Shown here in pieces: positions 12,601-23,217 of a stretch of DNA of 64,000 nucleotides. The position numbers and the translations under genes are program-made. The number at the start of each line of letters is the position of its first letter. The first letter of the stretch is position 1. The DNA comes from Mytilisepta virgata. Taxonomy: Eukaryota; Mollusca; Bivalvia; Mytilida; Mytilidae. The stretch lies in contig CM051519.1 of assembly GCA_028015205.1 (NCBI GenBank), forward strand, positions 86,449,539-86,513,538, written 5' to 3'. A model generated the notes under the pieces. It worked only from the letters and a program-made list of their open reading frames with translations. It did not search any database and was not told where the DNA came from.

Positions 12601-15600
12601 AATACCCATATACATATATATATATTCTGAAAGGCCATTATGTTAGCATTGTTTCAATCATGATAAAATAAATAAAAAATATCCATGGAAACCTAGTTGG
12701 CATAGCAACATTTCAAAAATTGTCACAAAAAAAGCTTTAAAAATGTTAAATTTCACTCCACTTCGGCTTAAAATTGAGGTCTGATGCAGCGTTTCAATCC
12801 AATTGAGACTTAATTTTTCAGATTCTGCATAAAATTCCATTACATATGTGGGAAAAAAAAGGTTTACTTTTCCGGCTCTTTTTTTCGCAATTTAACTTAC
12901 CAGTGCAGGTGCCGATTATCACTGTCAAAGTTTTACACACCACATGTCAATTCACAAGTCCCAGTTTATGACCTCCCATTACTTGTCAGAAGCAAAATAA
13001 GTTAATGTTTTCGTATTTTTTTAAACTAAAATCTATCCTCTTTCAGTCAATATTACAATTTTGAGGTTAAGACATTTATTATTTATCTATCATGTAGTCA
13101 AACTTTACCAACTCTAATAATTAATCAAATTCTGGGGGTGCATTTCTCCGAAACTAAGATAATTAGTGGAGTGTAACCTTAGATAAAACATATCGGAATA
13201 TAGTATATCTACTTTTATGTGAAACTGTTTAGAGAAAATTAAATAGATTTTTTTTACATACTTTTTATCCATAGATTAAGACGTCCAGTAAAATCTGCAT
13301 GGGATGATTCATCGTCTTATACAGAACCTGCAAAAACAGCCTACAGGTCCAAACCATCCTCAAAGACCCGTAAATCATACAATAGTTACTTGGATTATAG
13401 CAGTGATAGGGAAAATTTGTCTTATGATGAGCGTTTAAAGAAAAAGTAAGTAAATTTTAAAGTAAAAAATATATTTGGCTTCAACATGATATAAATGGGC
13501 ATGTATAGGTTTTTTTGGGATAAGTAAGTGTGGTTTTATTTTTAAGTAGGTTTCCCAAGCGTTCTAGTTGATGGGAGCTTGTTCTCTTGCGTTGAAGCTG
13601 ACACGTCTCTTAGTCAATACAGAAATACAATATATTTATTCAGATTGAACAAACTAAATTCATTGGTCATTTGATGTACAATCTGTATACTTTAAATCAT
13701 ATATTTATGATAATATAGCATTACAATCCCCTTATAAGACTGAACACAGATGACCAACATTTGGGTCACTTTGACCTAAATTTAAAGCAAGAGTGACTCT
13801 AATAAAGTTAAACTTATTTCATATCCTAGGAATCCATGTTGTTATATCAGTTGTACTTCATTAGTGTAATCCTCTTTCATGCAACTACATTTCATGCATG
13901 AGTGACTCAGTTAAGTTTTTGCATTTAGGTCCATTTCTCAGAAACCTATTGAGACATACCAATGATATTATACCTATGCATTCATCTTATGTAGTACAAA
14001 ACAACAGTCAGCAAATTTGAGTCACCCTGACCTATATTTTACACTTTTGAGTGACTTTGGTTAAAATTTTGTATTTTGGTATATTTTCAATATACCTATC
14101 ATAGTATATTGATGATATTTCACAACTACAATCATCTTATATAGTACAACACAATTCAGCACATTTGTGTTACCATGACCTACATTTTACGCTTGAGTGA
14201 CTTAGTTCAACAGAGATCACCAATATACCAATGTCAGAAACCCATGGCCGGTTGCACTTACGCTTTACTATGCTTACGGACCTTGGATCAATTCGTTCAT
14301 TAGTTTTCACTGCATCCGTTTGTCTATCAACAATGGTCGTTAGTAATCTCAATTCTACATTTCTCAATGGATTTCAATTAAATTTATATGGAAGGTGTAT
14401 ATGAGCAATGCCTTGATCAAGTTCGAAAACAAGCGCTATATGATATAATTTTGGTGCAAGTTACTGCCCTTGACTTAGTTTTTCCCTATAAACATCTTGT
14501 TAGCGCTCTCAATTCTACATTTCTCAACAGACTTTAGCCAAGTTAAAATGGAAGATGTATATTGATGATACCTTGATCAAGTTTGAGAGGGCTCTTGGAT
14601 AATTTTTATTGGAATAACTACCCTTGACGTAGTTTTACCTTATCAACTTCTTGTTAGTACTCTAGATTATACATTTCTTTATCCATTTTAACCAAGTTTA
14701 TGTGGAGGTTGTATATTGACAATGCCTTATCAGTCGCTTGAAATATTTTTTCTGTTGTCTACAACAATATATATGCATTGGGGCCCTTTGTGATGATCAC
14801 ATCACAGTATTCTAGTTTTTTCTCGTTCTCATGAATAATTCATGAACATTTTGATTGGTTTCAATATGACTCTTTAATGGGAATACAGCCAATAAAGTGA
14901 TAGTTAAAAGGCCAGCTTTGGGTCAAGATATATGTCATCACCGATATGGAATTTCAGTGTATTTTCGATATAGTTTTCAAACAAAGTAATTCAGAATATT
15001 TGATTGTGTTTAAAAAATATGAAATTTCTGTATATATGTGCAAATTATTTGTTGCAGATTTCATGAAATTATTGATGATGTTATAAGCGTAGATGAGATA
15101 CTTCCTCCAAAGTATAAATCACGGTCCGATCAGCATAGGATCAGAATGGATAAACTAGCAAAACCAAAAGGAACATACACAGTTGTTGATGCACAGAACC
15201 TTCTCCAAAAGGAAAGGGAAACAAATAAAAAGAAAATGGATGTAAGTTAAAGGTTATTTAAAAAGTGGTTCAAGAGAGATACTTGTTAAAATTATACTTC
15301 CACACTTCATTGTCTAAATATTTTTTGACAATATAAACACAAGTTTACATCTGATTTAAGGCTGAAAGATTTATGTTGAAAAAGTTTATTTTGTTTTTGA
15401 TATAAAAGATGCAAGACACAAAGAATATTAGATTTAACTATATTATGTATTTTCATTTTCAGTTTCTACAGAAAATTTACAAAGAAGATTTAGATGAGAT
15501 GGCTTTGGAAGCTGATGAAGGTTTAAAGTCAGACAGAAAGGCTGCAAAAGAAACTGTAAGTAATTTTATAAGTTAATTCTTCCACTTCCAAATATTATAT

Positions 15601-18600
15601 ATGGACAGCTTGCTTTAAGTCATAGTACATGTAAAACTCATTTCCTGTTTAAGATTTATTGTTGCATGATACATTTACAGAATGTGGTGTCTGATTCACC
15701 ACTACAAAATTTGGTATTCATCTATATATTTAGTACATATTATAACAACAATGTAAAGATTTGGGTGAATATAATTATCTATAAACTTGATCTTTTCAGG
15801 AAAATGAATACAAGAAGAAGGTTTTAATTTCATCTCAGAAAAAAGTAGTGAAGAAAAAAGAAACAGGTGAGATGATATATATAATGCCACTAATTTTTTG
15901 AAAAGATTAAAAAAATATACCCCCACCTAGAACATGTATTTTCTTCCAAGACCCCCTACCAAGAGAAAAAAAAATAAAAGTGAGCTAGTTTTTTAAAATA
16001 TACAAAACTGTTGCATCCTGTCAAATAAATGTATAATTTGTTGGTTTATCTATTTCAGTGCAGAATATTGGAATCTTTCATTTGAGATTGAATTAAAAGA
16101 CATTTTGAAGCAACAGTACATGAATTATACTCTAGTAGGACTAAAGAATTCCTTCACCCCTGTATTTTGAATGAACCATGCATGGAAAGACACATATTAA
16201 AAATGGACCACTCCTTTCAAGAATCATTTTTTTTAAATTTTCATAATTTTTTTTAAAATGGTTTTATTAAAATTTTCACAATATCTTTTTTTATAAATTA
16301 AGTCTTGTAATGAGAATTTCTCAGTCTGATGTTGTATTTCTCAGATTGGGGTTTTTCTGTTCTGCCAAGCATCATGGGTTTGGTCTATTGTTTGCGACTG
16401 CTAGTCTTTTTTCTAGATATTTGTATATGCTGTTTTGTTTGGAATTTTGTCTCCTGGACTTTTATTCCACATTACAGTATTCTCCATCTTACAGTTCATG
16501 TGTAGTATTGCCTCTATATGTTCATGTGCATATTTTTTTTTGTATTTGAAATTGTGTAAAAAAACAATTTAATTTATAGTCTTTTCGATTTGAATGATCC
16601 ATATCTCGTAAGGTAAACATGTTATAGCAATGATACTTCACCAATGGAAGCATTTTGGGTAGTGTAACAAGGTCCTAGTAGTTAGGATGTCAGCGACACA
16701 TATTTGTTTAGGAAGAGGGAAGTCGAGGGAGAAAGGGTACTTAAAGAAGTTATAAATTGTATGCAATAACATATTACTTATGGCAAAAATTGCAAAGAAT
16801 TAACCAGTCCTCCTTAAAAGGATATATTCTTTGCAAGGAAAGAGAAACAAATAGCCAAACATGAGTAAAGAACAATATTAAATATCCTGACATTGTGTGG
16901 TACATGTACATGCACAAATTGTGTCTGCATCCATATAAACAGATAATTTCGTGATCTTGACCTTTAGGCAAGTTCTGCTAGTTTACAGACATATTTAACA
17001 TTTCCATGATTACTTCCATGATTTATTTAAAAATCACACTGGTTTTCTAATAAAGTCAATACTTTACCTTTGAATGTATCGATCAGGTCTTTCAAACTGT
17101 TATTCTTAAAAAAACACCACTCTCCCAGTTTGGGGAGATAACTCCAATTTTCCAAAGATAACTCTTCCTGCTTCCGGCTCATCGTGTTTCACAAGAACAC
17201 AAACGGACACTTAAAAGTAGTGGTCTGCCAACTTCATTTACAATCTGATGACCTTTTCCTGAGAATCTTCCTTTATAACGGAGTACAATATGTTTAACCT
17301 ATCATTCAGAAACCCCCTACCAACAGAAATGAGATTAATCAGGACCACCACCCTCCAGAATACAATTATGTTGATAGCCCCCCACCTATGGAAAAAAAAT
17401 CGTTGGCATTCTGCCCTTCCTAGGTAAATTTTACTGGAATAGCCCTTATGCATTATTTTATAATTGTATATATATTTTTTTTAAAGTGAAAAAAAAAAAA
17501 TTTTTTTAATTGTAATACGTAGTCTTTTATGTGTTATTTGAGCAGGCACTCTTTCAGAGTATTGCTGTTTAAAATTTTCTCCTTTTGTCTCTGATACTGA
17601 AACATTGTGAAATATGTAAAGTTATCATAGGCTCTTTATTTACCCAGGTGTTCTGAAGAAACCAGCAGCTGCCAAACATACAGTTAGTACAAAGGCCAAA
17701 AAGAAGTCTACAGTGGGATTGATACCACCTGCTAAAACAAAATGTGAGTTTTTAAGCAAAGCTATATAGGTCATTTATATCCCTATGACCTAGAAGTACA
17801 GAGTGAAGTAGTTTCTGTAGTATATGATTTTTTTTCCATTTCACACCCACAAATGTAGAAGTGGCATATAGATTTACCATTTGTCAAAGTATTGATTATC
17901 AATTTAAGAATAAATTGTCCCAGAAGGAAAAAAAATACTGAATCATAGTATAGCAATACTTTCATATGTAAGCTGTGTATTTTCATTAATCATATACATT
18001 TATACTTCAGTACACATAAAAGATGATGAAGATATATTACCTATGTTGTTAAAAGAATTTCCACATTTACACTTGTCAATGCATACCTGGCATGAGCTAT
18101 GGAGAAAAGGTTTACACCAGATTGAACAGGTAACCAGGGCAAACCAGGAGGTCAAAAGAAAGAAAAGTAAAGCAAAAGCTGATGTAAGTTTGCAAAAATT
18201 GTACCGGATTTTGCTAATATTTTGATGTTTTATTTAGGGCTATTCCATTAAAATGCATGTGGGAGGATATGAAAATACCCCCACAACCAATATTTCTCCC
18301 TAGATAATAAAGATGTGCTATGATAGAGCTGAAAGTGGCATATTTAATTATTATAAAGAAACTTGGACAACATATGAGAAAAAATCATCAAAACCTATTA
18401 TTCTGTTAGGGAGCATGAGGGGCTAGGATCAAATGTTTCTCGAAATTTTGGTCCTGGTTATTTTTTCCGGCCACTATTGTGGCCTAAATTTTTATTTTAA
18501 TTTTAACCAAGCTTTTGGCACCCGTCATCCATCCGTCTGTTAACTTTTCACGTTTAAATCTTCTCTGAAACAACTGGGCCAGATGGAATTAAACTTGACA

Positions 18601-21600
18601 GGACACATCTATGTAAGGTCCTTTATAAAGTTTGCTCATTTCGTCCCATTCGGATAACAAACATGGTTCCATGGGCAGTTGTTGAAACTGATTGGCTGAG
18701 TTTTCAAAAATCATCTCCTCTGAAACTGCTTTGCCGAATGGAACAAAACTTGTCAGGAAGCATATAAGGGGGGTCCTTTATAAATTTTCCTCATTTCATC
18801 CCAATTGGACTACAAATATGACCGTAATAGGCAGTTCTTGTTTCTGATTGGCTGATATAAAAAAAAATCTTTTTTGAACTCGCTTGGCCAGATGGAAGAA
18901 ACTATATGTATATGGCATACAACAAAAATCTACATAACTGCAGAATTGCTTGAAACCAAACATGGCCTGAATGTTTCTCATAAAGTGCTTACCAAGTGTT
19001 GTTCCCTCATTCAAGATAGCCACCAGCAGAGGACTTAACATAAGAACCTATTTAAAATACATGCAAAAATCTTCTTGAGAACCGCCAAATTTACGAATAT
19101 GCTAACCTGTAAATAGAAGGACCTTCCTACAAGGATTACCACACTTCATATTGATTCGGGAGAAGTGACTTCTGTCTTTGAGGTACATCAATAAAAACAG
19201 CTTTCATGCCAGGTGAGCGATACAGGCTCAGACCTCTGAGCCTCTAGTTTTTTCATGCCTTAAGTGATCCTGTCTTTTTAATTTGCCAAAATCATGGTCC
19301 TGCCTTTTTATTTCAAGTTTGATCATAGCTCCCCCTTTAAAAATCAAATGGTAGCTTCCTTATGGTATACTTTCATTCTATGGAATGGGCTTATTTTATC
19401 AAAGATTAATGGTATATTTACAGCTTGAAGAAGCACAAAGAAGACAAGAAATCATGGTGAATATTATGAAGAAGGAACTGGAGCACAGCCAAAGAATGGT
19501 AAGTTAATACTCTTAAAATAAGTACAAACTGTAATGCCGTGTAAATATTTATAGGCTTAAAAGCTCACCTGGCCAAAGGCCATGTGAGCTTTTGTCATCA
19601 CTTGGTGTCCGTCATCCATCCATTAACTTTTCACATTTAAATCTTCTCCTCTGAAACCAATGGGCCAAATAGTATTAAATTTGGCAGGAAGCATCTATGT
19701 AAGGTCCTTTATAAATACTGCTCATTTCGTCCTGATCTGACAACAAACATGGCCGCCATGGGCAATTGTTGTTTCTGATTGGATGAATTTTCAAAAATCT
19801 TCTCTGAAACTGCAGGGCTAAATGGAACAAAACTTGACAGGAAGCATATATGGGAGTTCCTTTATAAAGTTTCCTAATTTCGTCCCGATCTGAATACAAA
19901 TATGGCCGCCATGGGCAGTTCTTGTTTCTGATTGGTTGATTTAAAAAAATATCCTCTGAAATCGCTTGGCCAAATGGAATGAAACTTGACAGAAAGCATC
20001 TATGGGAGGTTCTTTACATAATTTCCTCATTGTCCCGATCGGGCAAAAATCTTGGCCGCCACCTGCCAAGGGCATTTTTTGTTTCTGATTGGTTGATGTA
20101 AAAAAATCTTCTCTGAAATTCCTTATCCAAATGGAACAAAACTTGGCAGAAAGTATCTAGGGGTGGTTCTTTACAAATTTTCCTCATTTTGTCCCGGTCA
20201 TGCAAAAAACATGGCTGCCATAGGCAGTTCTTGTCTTTCATTGGTTGATAATCTTTTTCTTTGAAACCACTTGGCTAAAGGGAACTTGACAGGAAGCATC
20301 TGTTGGAGGTTTTTACACAGTTTTCTCATTTTGTCCAAATCAGGCAACAAACATGGGCACCATGGGCAATTCTGATTGGTTCATTTTAAAAAAAAAATTT
20401 CTCTTGAACTGCTTGGCCAAATAGAGCCAAATTTGACAGAAAGTGTCTATGACATATCACAAAAATCCACAGAACCGCAGAATTGCTTGAAATCAAACAT
20501 GGCCTAAATGTTCCTCGTTAGGTGCTCACAATGTGTTGTTACTCTGGTGCCGATCCCTAATTCAAAATGGCCTTCAGCAGAGGACTTAGTTTAACAAAAG
20601 ACCCTATGGGAAATACATGCGAAAATCTTCTGGAGGCGCCAAATTTTAGAATATGCTGACCTGTAAGTAGAAGGACCTTGATGAAGAAAAATTTGGTTCC
20701 TACAAGGCTTACTACACTTCATAATGATAGGGAGAAGTGACTTCTCTCTTTGAGGTTCATCAATAAAAATGGCTTTTATTCAAAGGGCACTGTGTGAAAA
20801 AATCATTTGTGAACAATTCTTGTGAAATTGACATCTACATTATATATAGAGCAGATTTTCATTAAGTGTAGTCATTTTTTGTGTACTTATGTGCTGTTTT
20901 GGTGGTACAAATTTATAAGTGGATTTTCCAATGGAAAAAATCTGGTTATTAGTTTTGCAAGTAGAGTGGGCGGTTCAAAACTGTGATGAAGGAAAACTGG
21001 TTTGTTATCATTTATACATCTTTTTGTGTTGGATTTAGTTAAAAATTAAAAATACATTTAAATAATCTATTGCTCACCATATTCTTCATATTTGAAGTGC
21101 ATCTTTTTTTCATTTGAATGATAAAGGATGCTTTTTGTTTGCAGAAAGACATCAAAGAGAGACAAAAACAAAGAATAGCTACAAGAAATGGTTTCCATGA
21201 GCAACGAATGCAGTCTGCCAGATCCAGACAGTATTACGATGAATATCAAGTCCGCATGAGATCCAAAATGATGAAGAGAAGAACAAGAGAAGAAATGGTT
21301 TGTTTAACCAATAAAAATCAATGTATTACTAATTTTCCCCATGTCATGTACTGTACAGTTTTCTGTTCTGTTTCGAGATGCCCTGGTAGTCGATAAGGGA
21401 GACCCTCTCATTTGGGGCTTTAAAAATGGTTTACCGTTGTCCTTCCATCTGTCTGTCTGTCGTCCATACTTCGAACAAAAACTCAAAAACGTTTTCACCA
21501 GTTTTCATGAAAATTTGGTGAATTATTTATATCTATTGACGTAAGCTCCCTTTCGATTTTTATAAATTTCCAGTTTTACAAAATAATTACAAAAACATAA

Positions 21601-23105
21601 ATAAGTGAATTTGTTGACACGCTAGTAAATCTCAGTAATGTTTTGTTTTGTTTCAGATATTTAGAAATTTATTTAAAGATGGTTTAGAAATTCAGAAAGA
21701 AAGGATAAAAGATCTGAGAAAATATGCAAAAGAACAGAGAGATAGACAGACAACTAAACAGAGGGCTGAAGTAGAATCATTAGAAAATTAGTATCTTTTT
21801 ATGAATTCAGAGAACATTGCATGAAGAAGTGCATTTGTAATCATCGAGCACAGTTTTATCTTGGTGGATCAATTTCCACTTGCTTTAACTCCATGGATTT
21901 ATAAAACTACATGTATTTCAAACTTTCATGGAATAAAATGAAGTACTATTTTGAAAATAATTTTTTCATGTCATTGTTGGGGCCTCGGTGGCCGAGTGGT
22001 CTAGGTAGTTCTTCATTACTACGACTGATCACTAGTCTGTCAGCGCTGGGGTTGTGAGTTCGAATATCACCTGTGGCGGGGTGTGTTCGACTCCAATCTA
22101 AATTGACAAGGATTGACAATTTTCCTACCGAAGGTCAGTGGTTCTCTCCGGGTACTCCGGCTTCCTCCACAAATAAAAACTGGCCGCCGCGAAATGGCCA
22201 AAATGTGCTGAAAACGGTGTTAAACCCCAACTAAACTAAACTAAACATGTCATTGTTTGTTATTTGATATTAACCTATATTGGTGAAAATGTATCATCAG
22301 GGGATAAATAAATTTTTCATTTATAATGATTTCTTGATGATACAGTACAAACCTACCAAACTGCAGTAATATTAACAGATAGTTTAATTAAACACTAATA
22401 TTCAAACAAAATAAAGTTTAGAAAAGGTCAAGGGTGATTTCTGGAAAAAATGTTGTGGCATCTTAAAAAATTAATAAGAATTTTGTGACTGAAATTTTAA
22501 AATGTTATGAAAAAAGAATTGCATTTTTGGGAACAAAAGGTTAGATCTGACGCCTCTACAATGTGATAATCTGTGAATGTATATATGGTATGTATTCTAC
22601 AATTTTGCAAAATTTTCTTGTGAAGTTTTTCCTTAACAAATTAACAGCTACCGTGATCAGTTTGACATGCTGGCAGAATCTATTACCAGTGAAAGACAGG
22701 AGATTATTATCCGAGAAAAAGCTCAACAAAAGGTTTGTTTGCTACATTGATACTGTATTTATATGATCTATTCATCATTTTCCTTTCAGATTGCAAAAGT
22801 GAGGTTGCATGATGTTAGGTGAAAAGCAAATAAAGTTGAAAAGAAATTTATCCCTTTAATTATATAAATTTCAACGTTTCAGATAAAATTATATTACATA
22901 TACTGTGTATAAAATTAAAACTTGCATTTAATGTTAGGTTCTGGAACAAATGAAAAAAGAGTTGAGGAAGAAAATGGAAAAAGAAATCAAAGATCTACAA
23001 GATCAATTGGTGCGAGATGATGATGATGCTTATTTCAGACAGTTAGATGCAGATCGGGTGATCCATAACTTACAAATGGCCAAATACCATGTAACTAATG
23101 TATAG
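652..23105 (+). CDS. CEP95: CEP95 (CCDC45)-like centrosomal protein, 3' 19 exons, 5' partial
   Basis: Seen: 19 exons with GT-AG borders and consistent phases: 652-799, 6405-6517, 8137-8210, 8481-8565, 8986-9049, 9553-9699, 10432-10576, 10912-10994, 13275-13445, 15058-15241, 15463-15555, 15800-15866, 17648-17743, 18011-18183, 19424-19498, 21145-21297, 21657-21790, 22648-22732, 22938-23105 (TAG). They encode about 752 residues. The first half is acidic/Ser-rich and low in complexity. A Lys-rich linker follows, then a motif around [14 protein letters not shown] (exon 18011) and a long charged coiled coil to the end. The C-terminus ([12 protein letters not shown], then [13 protein letters not shown]) fits my memory of CEP95, a centrosome/spindle-pole coiled-coil protein. 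The N-terminal calponin-homology-like region expected in that family must lie upstream of base 1, because the first exon here opens in phase 1. The introns hold many transposable elements and no exon is interrupted. Identity rests on recall of the family, not a search; a related coiled-coil centrosomal protein is the alternative. Confidence 0.75.
848..1000. repeat. Short dispersed repeat with GGGCTATTCCA end
   Basis: A block starting TTAGGGCTATTCCAGAAAAA and running into a G-rich stretch recurs in inverted orientation near 5715-5870. Related ends occur near 17275-17450 (inverted) and 18235-18330. The shared terminus and dispersed placement suggest a small MITE-like family. Exact ends and target duplications could not be fixed. 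Confidence 0.45.
1259..4414 (+). pseudogene. SAM-domain mini-gene or pseudogene nested in a CEP95 intron
   Basis: Seen: 1259-1339 opens with ATG ([19 protein letters not shown]...) and ends at a strong donor CAG|GTAAAA. After TTTCAG, 4296-4414 reads [15 protein letters not shown] and stops 40 codons on. An AATAAA follows at 4577-4582. Together the pieces match a SAM domain (helix 1 WLxSxxW, then the EIDGxxLLxL turn), and spacing from the Trp to the Asp is canonical if exactly one Glu codon bridges the junction. However, the standard junction is one base short and would give an immediate stop. A weaker donor at 1361 (GAG|GTTGTG) restores the frame but adds six residues. The protein would be only about 66 to 73 residues, ending inside or just after SAM. 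It could be a decayed paralogue, a truncated micro-gene, or a site of sequencing error. The partner and role are unknown. Confidence 0.5.
1487..1610. repeat. Dispersed repeat, copy A (inverted partner at 56 kb)
   Basis: The edges GGTAATTCGGCGCAGCG and GCGCAGAATTACCCGAAATG form an imperfect inverted pair around a core containing GTGCATTCAAATCATTTT. The same blocks recur in reverse orientation at about 56017-56292. This fits a MITE-like family. Confidence 0.5.
4956..5116. mobile_element. Foldback MITE-like palindromic element
   Basis: The arms begin AGATTATCGGGTTTT and end in its reverse complement AAAACCCGATAATCT, and an inner pair carries ATATCAGCCGC against GCGGCTGATAT. The element is about 160 bases and potentially folds end to end. 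A diverged relative lies at 29045-29200. No clear target duplication was found. Confidence 0.6.
6655..7003 (-). mobile_element. tRNA-headed SINE, antisense, near full length
   Basis: Read on the minus strand, the head starts near 7003 with a tRNA-like segment (TCTTGTGGTAGCATGCTT as an A-box-like block, then GGATTCAATCCCC as a B-box-like block). A body follows that matches the SINE at 35036-35222 plus 38110-38265, so this copy shows what the uninterrupted element looks like. It lies within a CEP95 intron. It is not a tRNA gene because the cloverleaf is incomplete and a long non-tRNA body is attached. Confidence 0.7.
7618..8109. mobile_element. Hairpin-ended repeat ending in CTAG (Helitron/Helentron-like, family 2)
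   Basis: The 5' end is a palindrome (TATGCCCC-GCCAC-AAAT-GTGG-CT-GGGGCATA). The interior holds duplicated blocks of about 160 bases (TTTTGCGTTTAGGTTCATTT; AACACTTGGGTCGCTATGAC). A run of 12-13 G follows near 8068. The 3' end is a hairpin GTGTCT-TAC-AGACAC followed by AATTTCTAG and then T. Hairpin plus CTRR-T is the Helitron-type 3' signature. The end lies 27 bases before the acceptor of the exon at 8137. A degenerate copy of the interior lies at 13740-14200. Confidence 0.55.
9448..9540. repeat. About 50-bp intronic tandem duplication
   Basis: A block containing ATATCACA-GAACTTGGTTGCATTCATATATAATG occurs twice in a row just upstream of the CEP95 exon at 9553. The open frames across it are by-products of the duplication. 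Confidence 0.6.
9781..9832. repeat. Perfect 18-bp intronic inverted repeat
   Basis: GAAAATAAGAAAACACAT at 9781-9798 is exactly complementary to 9815-9832, with a 16-base loop, so intronic RNA could form a strong hairpin. It lies about 80 bases after the exon ending at 9699. Confidence 0.7.
11111..11774. mobile_element. PIF/Harbinger-like MITE, copy 1
   Basis: A 664-bp element with inverted ends (GGTTGCACTCCAC / GTGTAACC) is flanked by a TTA direct repeat at 11108-11110 and 11775-11777. Three-base TTA/TAA target duplications are typical of PIF/Harbinger. It is nearly identical to copy 2 in the same intron; the longest interior open frame is about 60 codons and not transposase-like. Confidence 0.75.
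11778..12514. repeat. Intronic repeat segment shared with 56.7-57.7 kb
   Basis: The sequence between the two MITEs shares blocks (start TTAAAGAGTAC; end with CTTTGCATATAAAATGG-like and ACTGCATATAAAC blocks) with 56790-57680. It includes a C-run then T-run near 12126. No coding signal is seen. It looks like an older repeat into or beside which the MITEs inserted. Confidence 0.4.
12515..13178. mobile_element. PIF/Harbinger-like MITE, copy 2
   Basis: This copy has the same length (664 bp) and orientation as copy 1, with only a handful of visible differences. The 3' flank is TTA; the 5' flank is TTA plus two extra A, so the target duplication is imperfect. It ends 96 bases before the CEP95 exon at 13275. 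Confidence 0.75.
13740..14200. repeat. Degenerate interior copy of the family-2 hairpin repeat
   Basis: Blocks such as CATTTAGGTCCATTTCTCAG and ATATAGTACAACACA recur here as diverged versions of 7690-8000. Neither terminal hairpin is evident. Confidence 0.45.
18467..19247. mobile_element. Hairpin-ended minisatellite-bearing repeat (family 1), copy a
   Basis: The 3' end carries CCAGGTGAGC, then a hairpin (GGCTCAG-ACCT-CTGAGCC), then T-CTAG-T. The interior has repeated units with TTTCTGATTGGCTGA and CTTGGCCAGATGGAA blocks. The 5' end is degraded, with a small GGCCAC/GTGGCC hairpin. It lies in the CEP95 intron between 18184 and 19423. Confidence 0.55.
19559..20770. mobile_element. Hairpin-ended minisatellite-bearing repeat (family 1), copy b, 3' truncated
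   Basis: The 5' hairpin at 19559-19593 is nearly perfect (AAAAGCTCACxTGGCC-AAA-GGCCAxGTGAGCTTTT). About five interior units of 150-160 bases follow, each with TTTCTGATTGG, CTTGGCCAAATGGAA, AACTTGACAGGAAGCAT and an ATGGCCGCCAT palindrome. The 3' CTAG hairpin end is missing. It lies in the CEP95 intron 19499-21144; short open frames inside it are repeat artefacts. Confidence 0.6.
21979..22245 (+). mobile_element. tRNA-derived SINE with perfect 12-bp target duplication
   Basis: The head has an A-box (TGGCCGAGTGG, 21989-21999) and a B-box-like block (GAGTTCGAATA, 22056-22066) resembling tRNA-Leu/Ser. The body has a CCTCCACAAATAAAAACTGG-type segment, and the tail is CTAAA repeats. Exact 12-base direct repeats CATGTCATTGTT flank it at 21967-21978 and 22246-22257. 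A 3' fragment of the same family lies at 48198-48325. It may belong to the V-SINE-like families known in molluscs (for example RUDI), but that name is a guess. It is in the CEP95 intron 21791-22647. Confidence 0.8.
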
Positions 23106-23211
23106 TTAGATTTGTAATTACCTTCTTATCTGTGATAACTTAAAGTGTAAAATATGTATAATTTGTAAATAATATTTTTGTTATACATGCTGTATTAGAA
23201 TATCGTTGTTC

Positions 23212-23217
23212 AATAAA
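23212..23217 (+). promoter_or_regulatory. Poly(A) signal of the CEP95-like gene
   Basis: AATAAA lies 107 bases after the TAG stop and is the first canonical signal in the 3' UTR. The UTR is AT-rich and has no further open frame. Confidence 0.6.

Noticed and set aside
21657..21792. CEP95 ending at the TAG at 21790
   Set aside because: The TAG is formed only by reading into the donor; splicing to 22648 gives the conserved Tyr-Tyr-Arg-Asp C-terminal segment.
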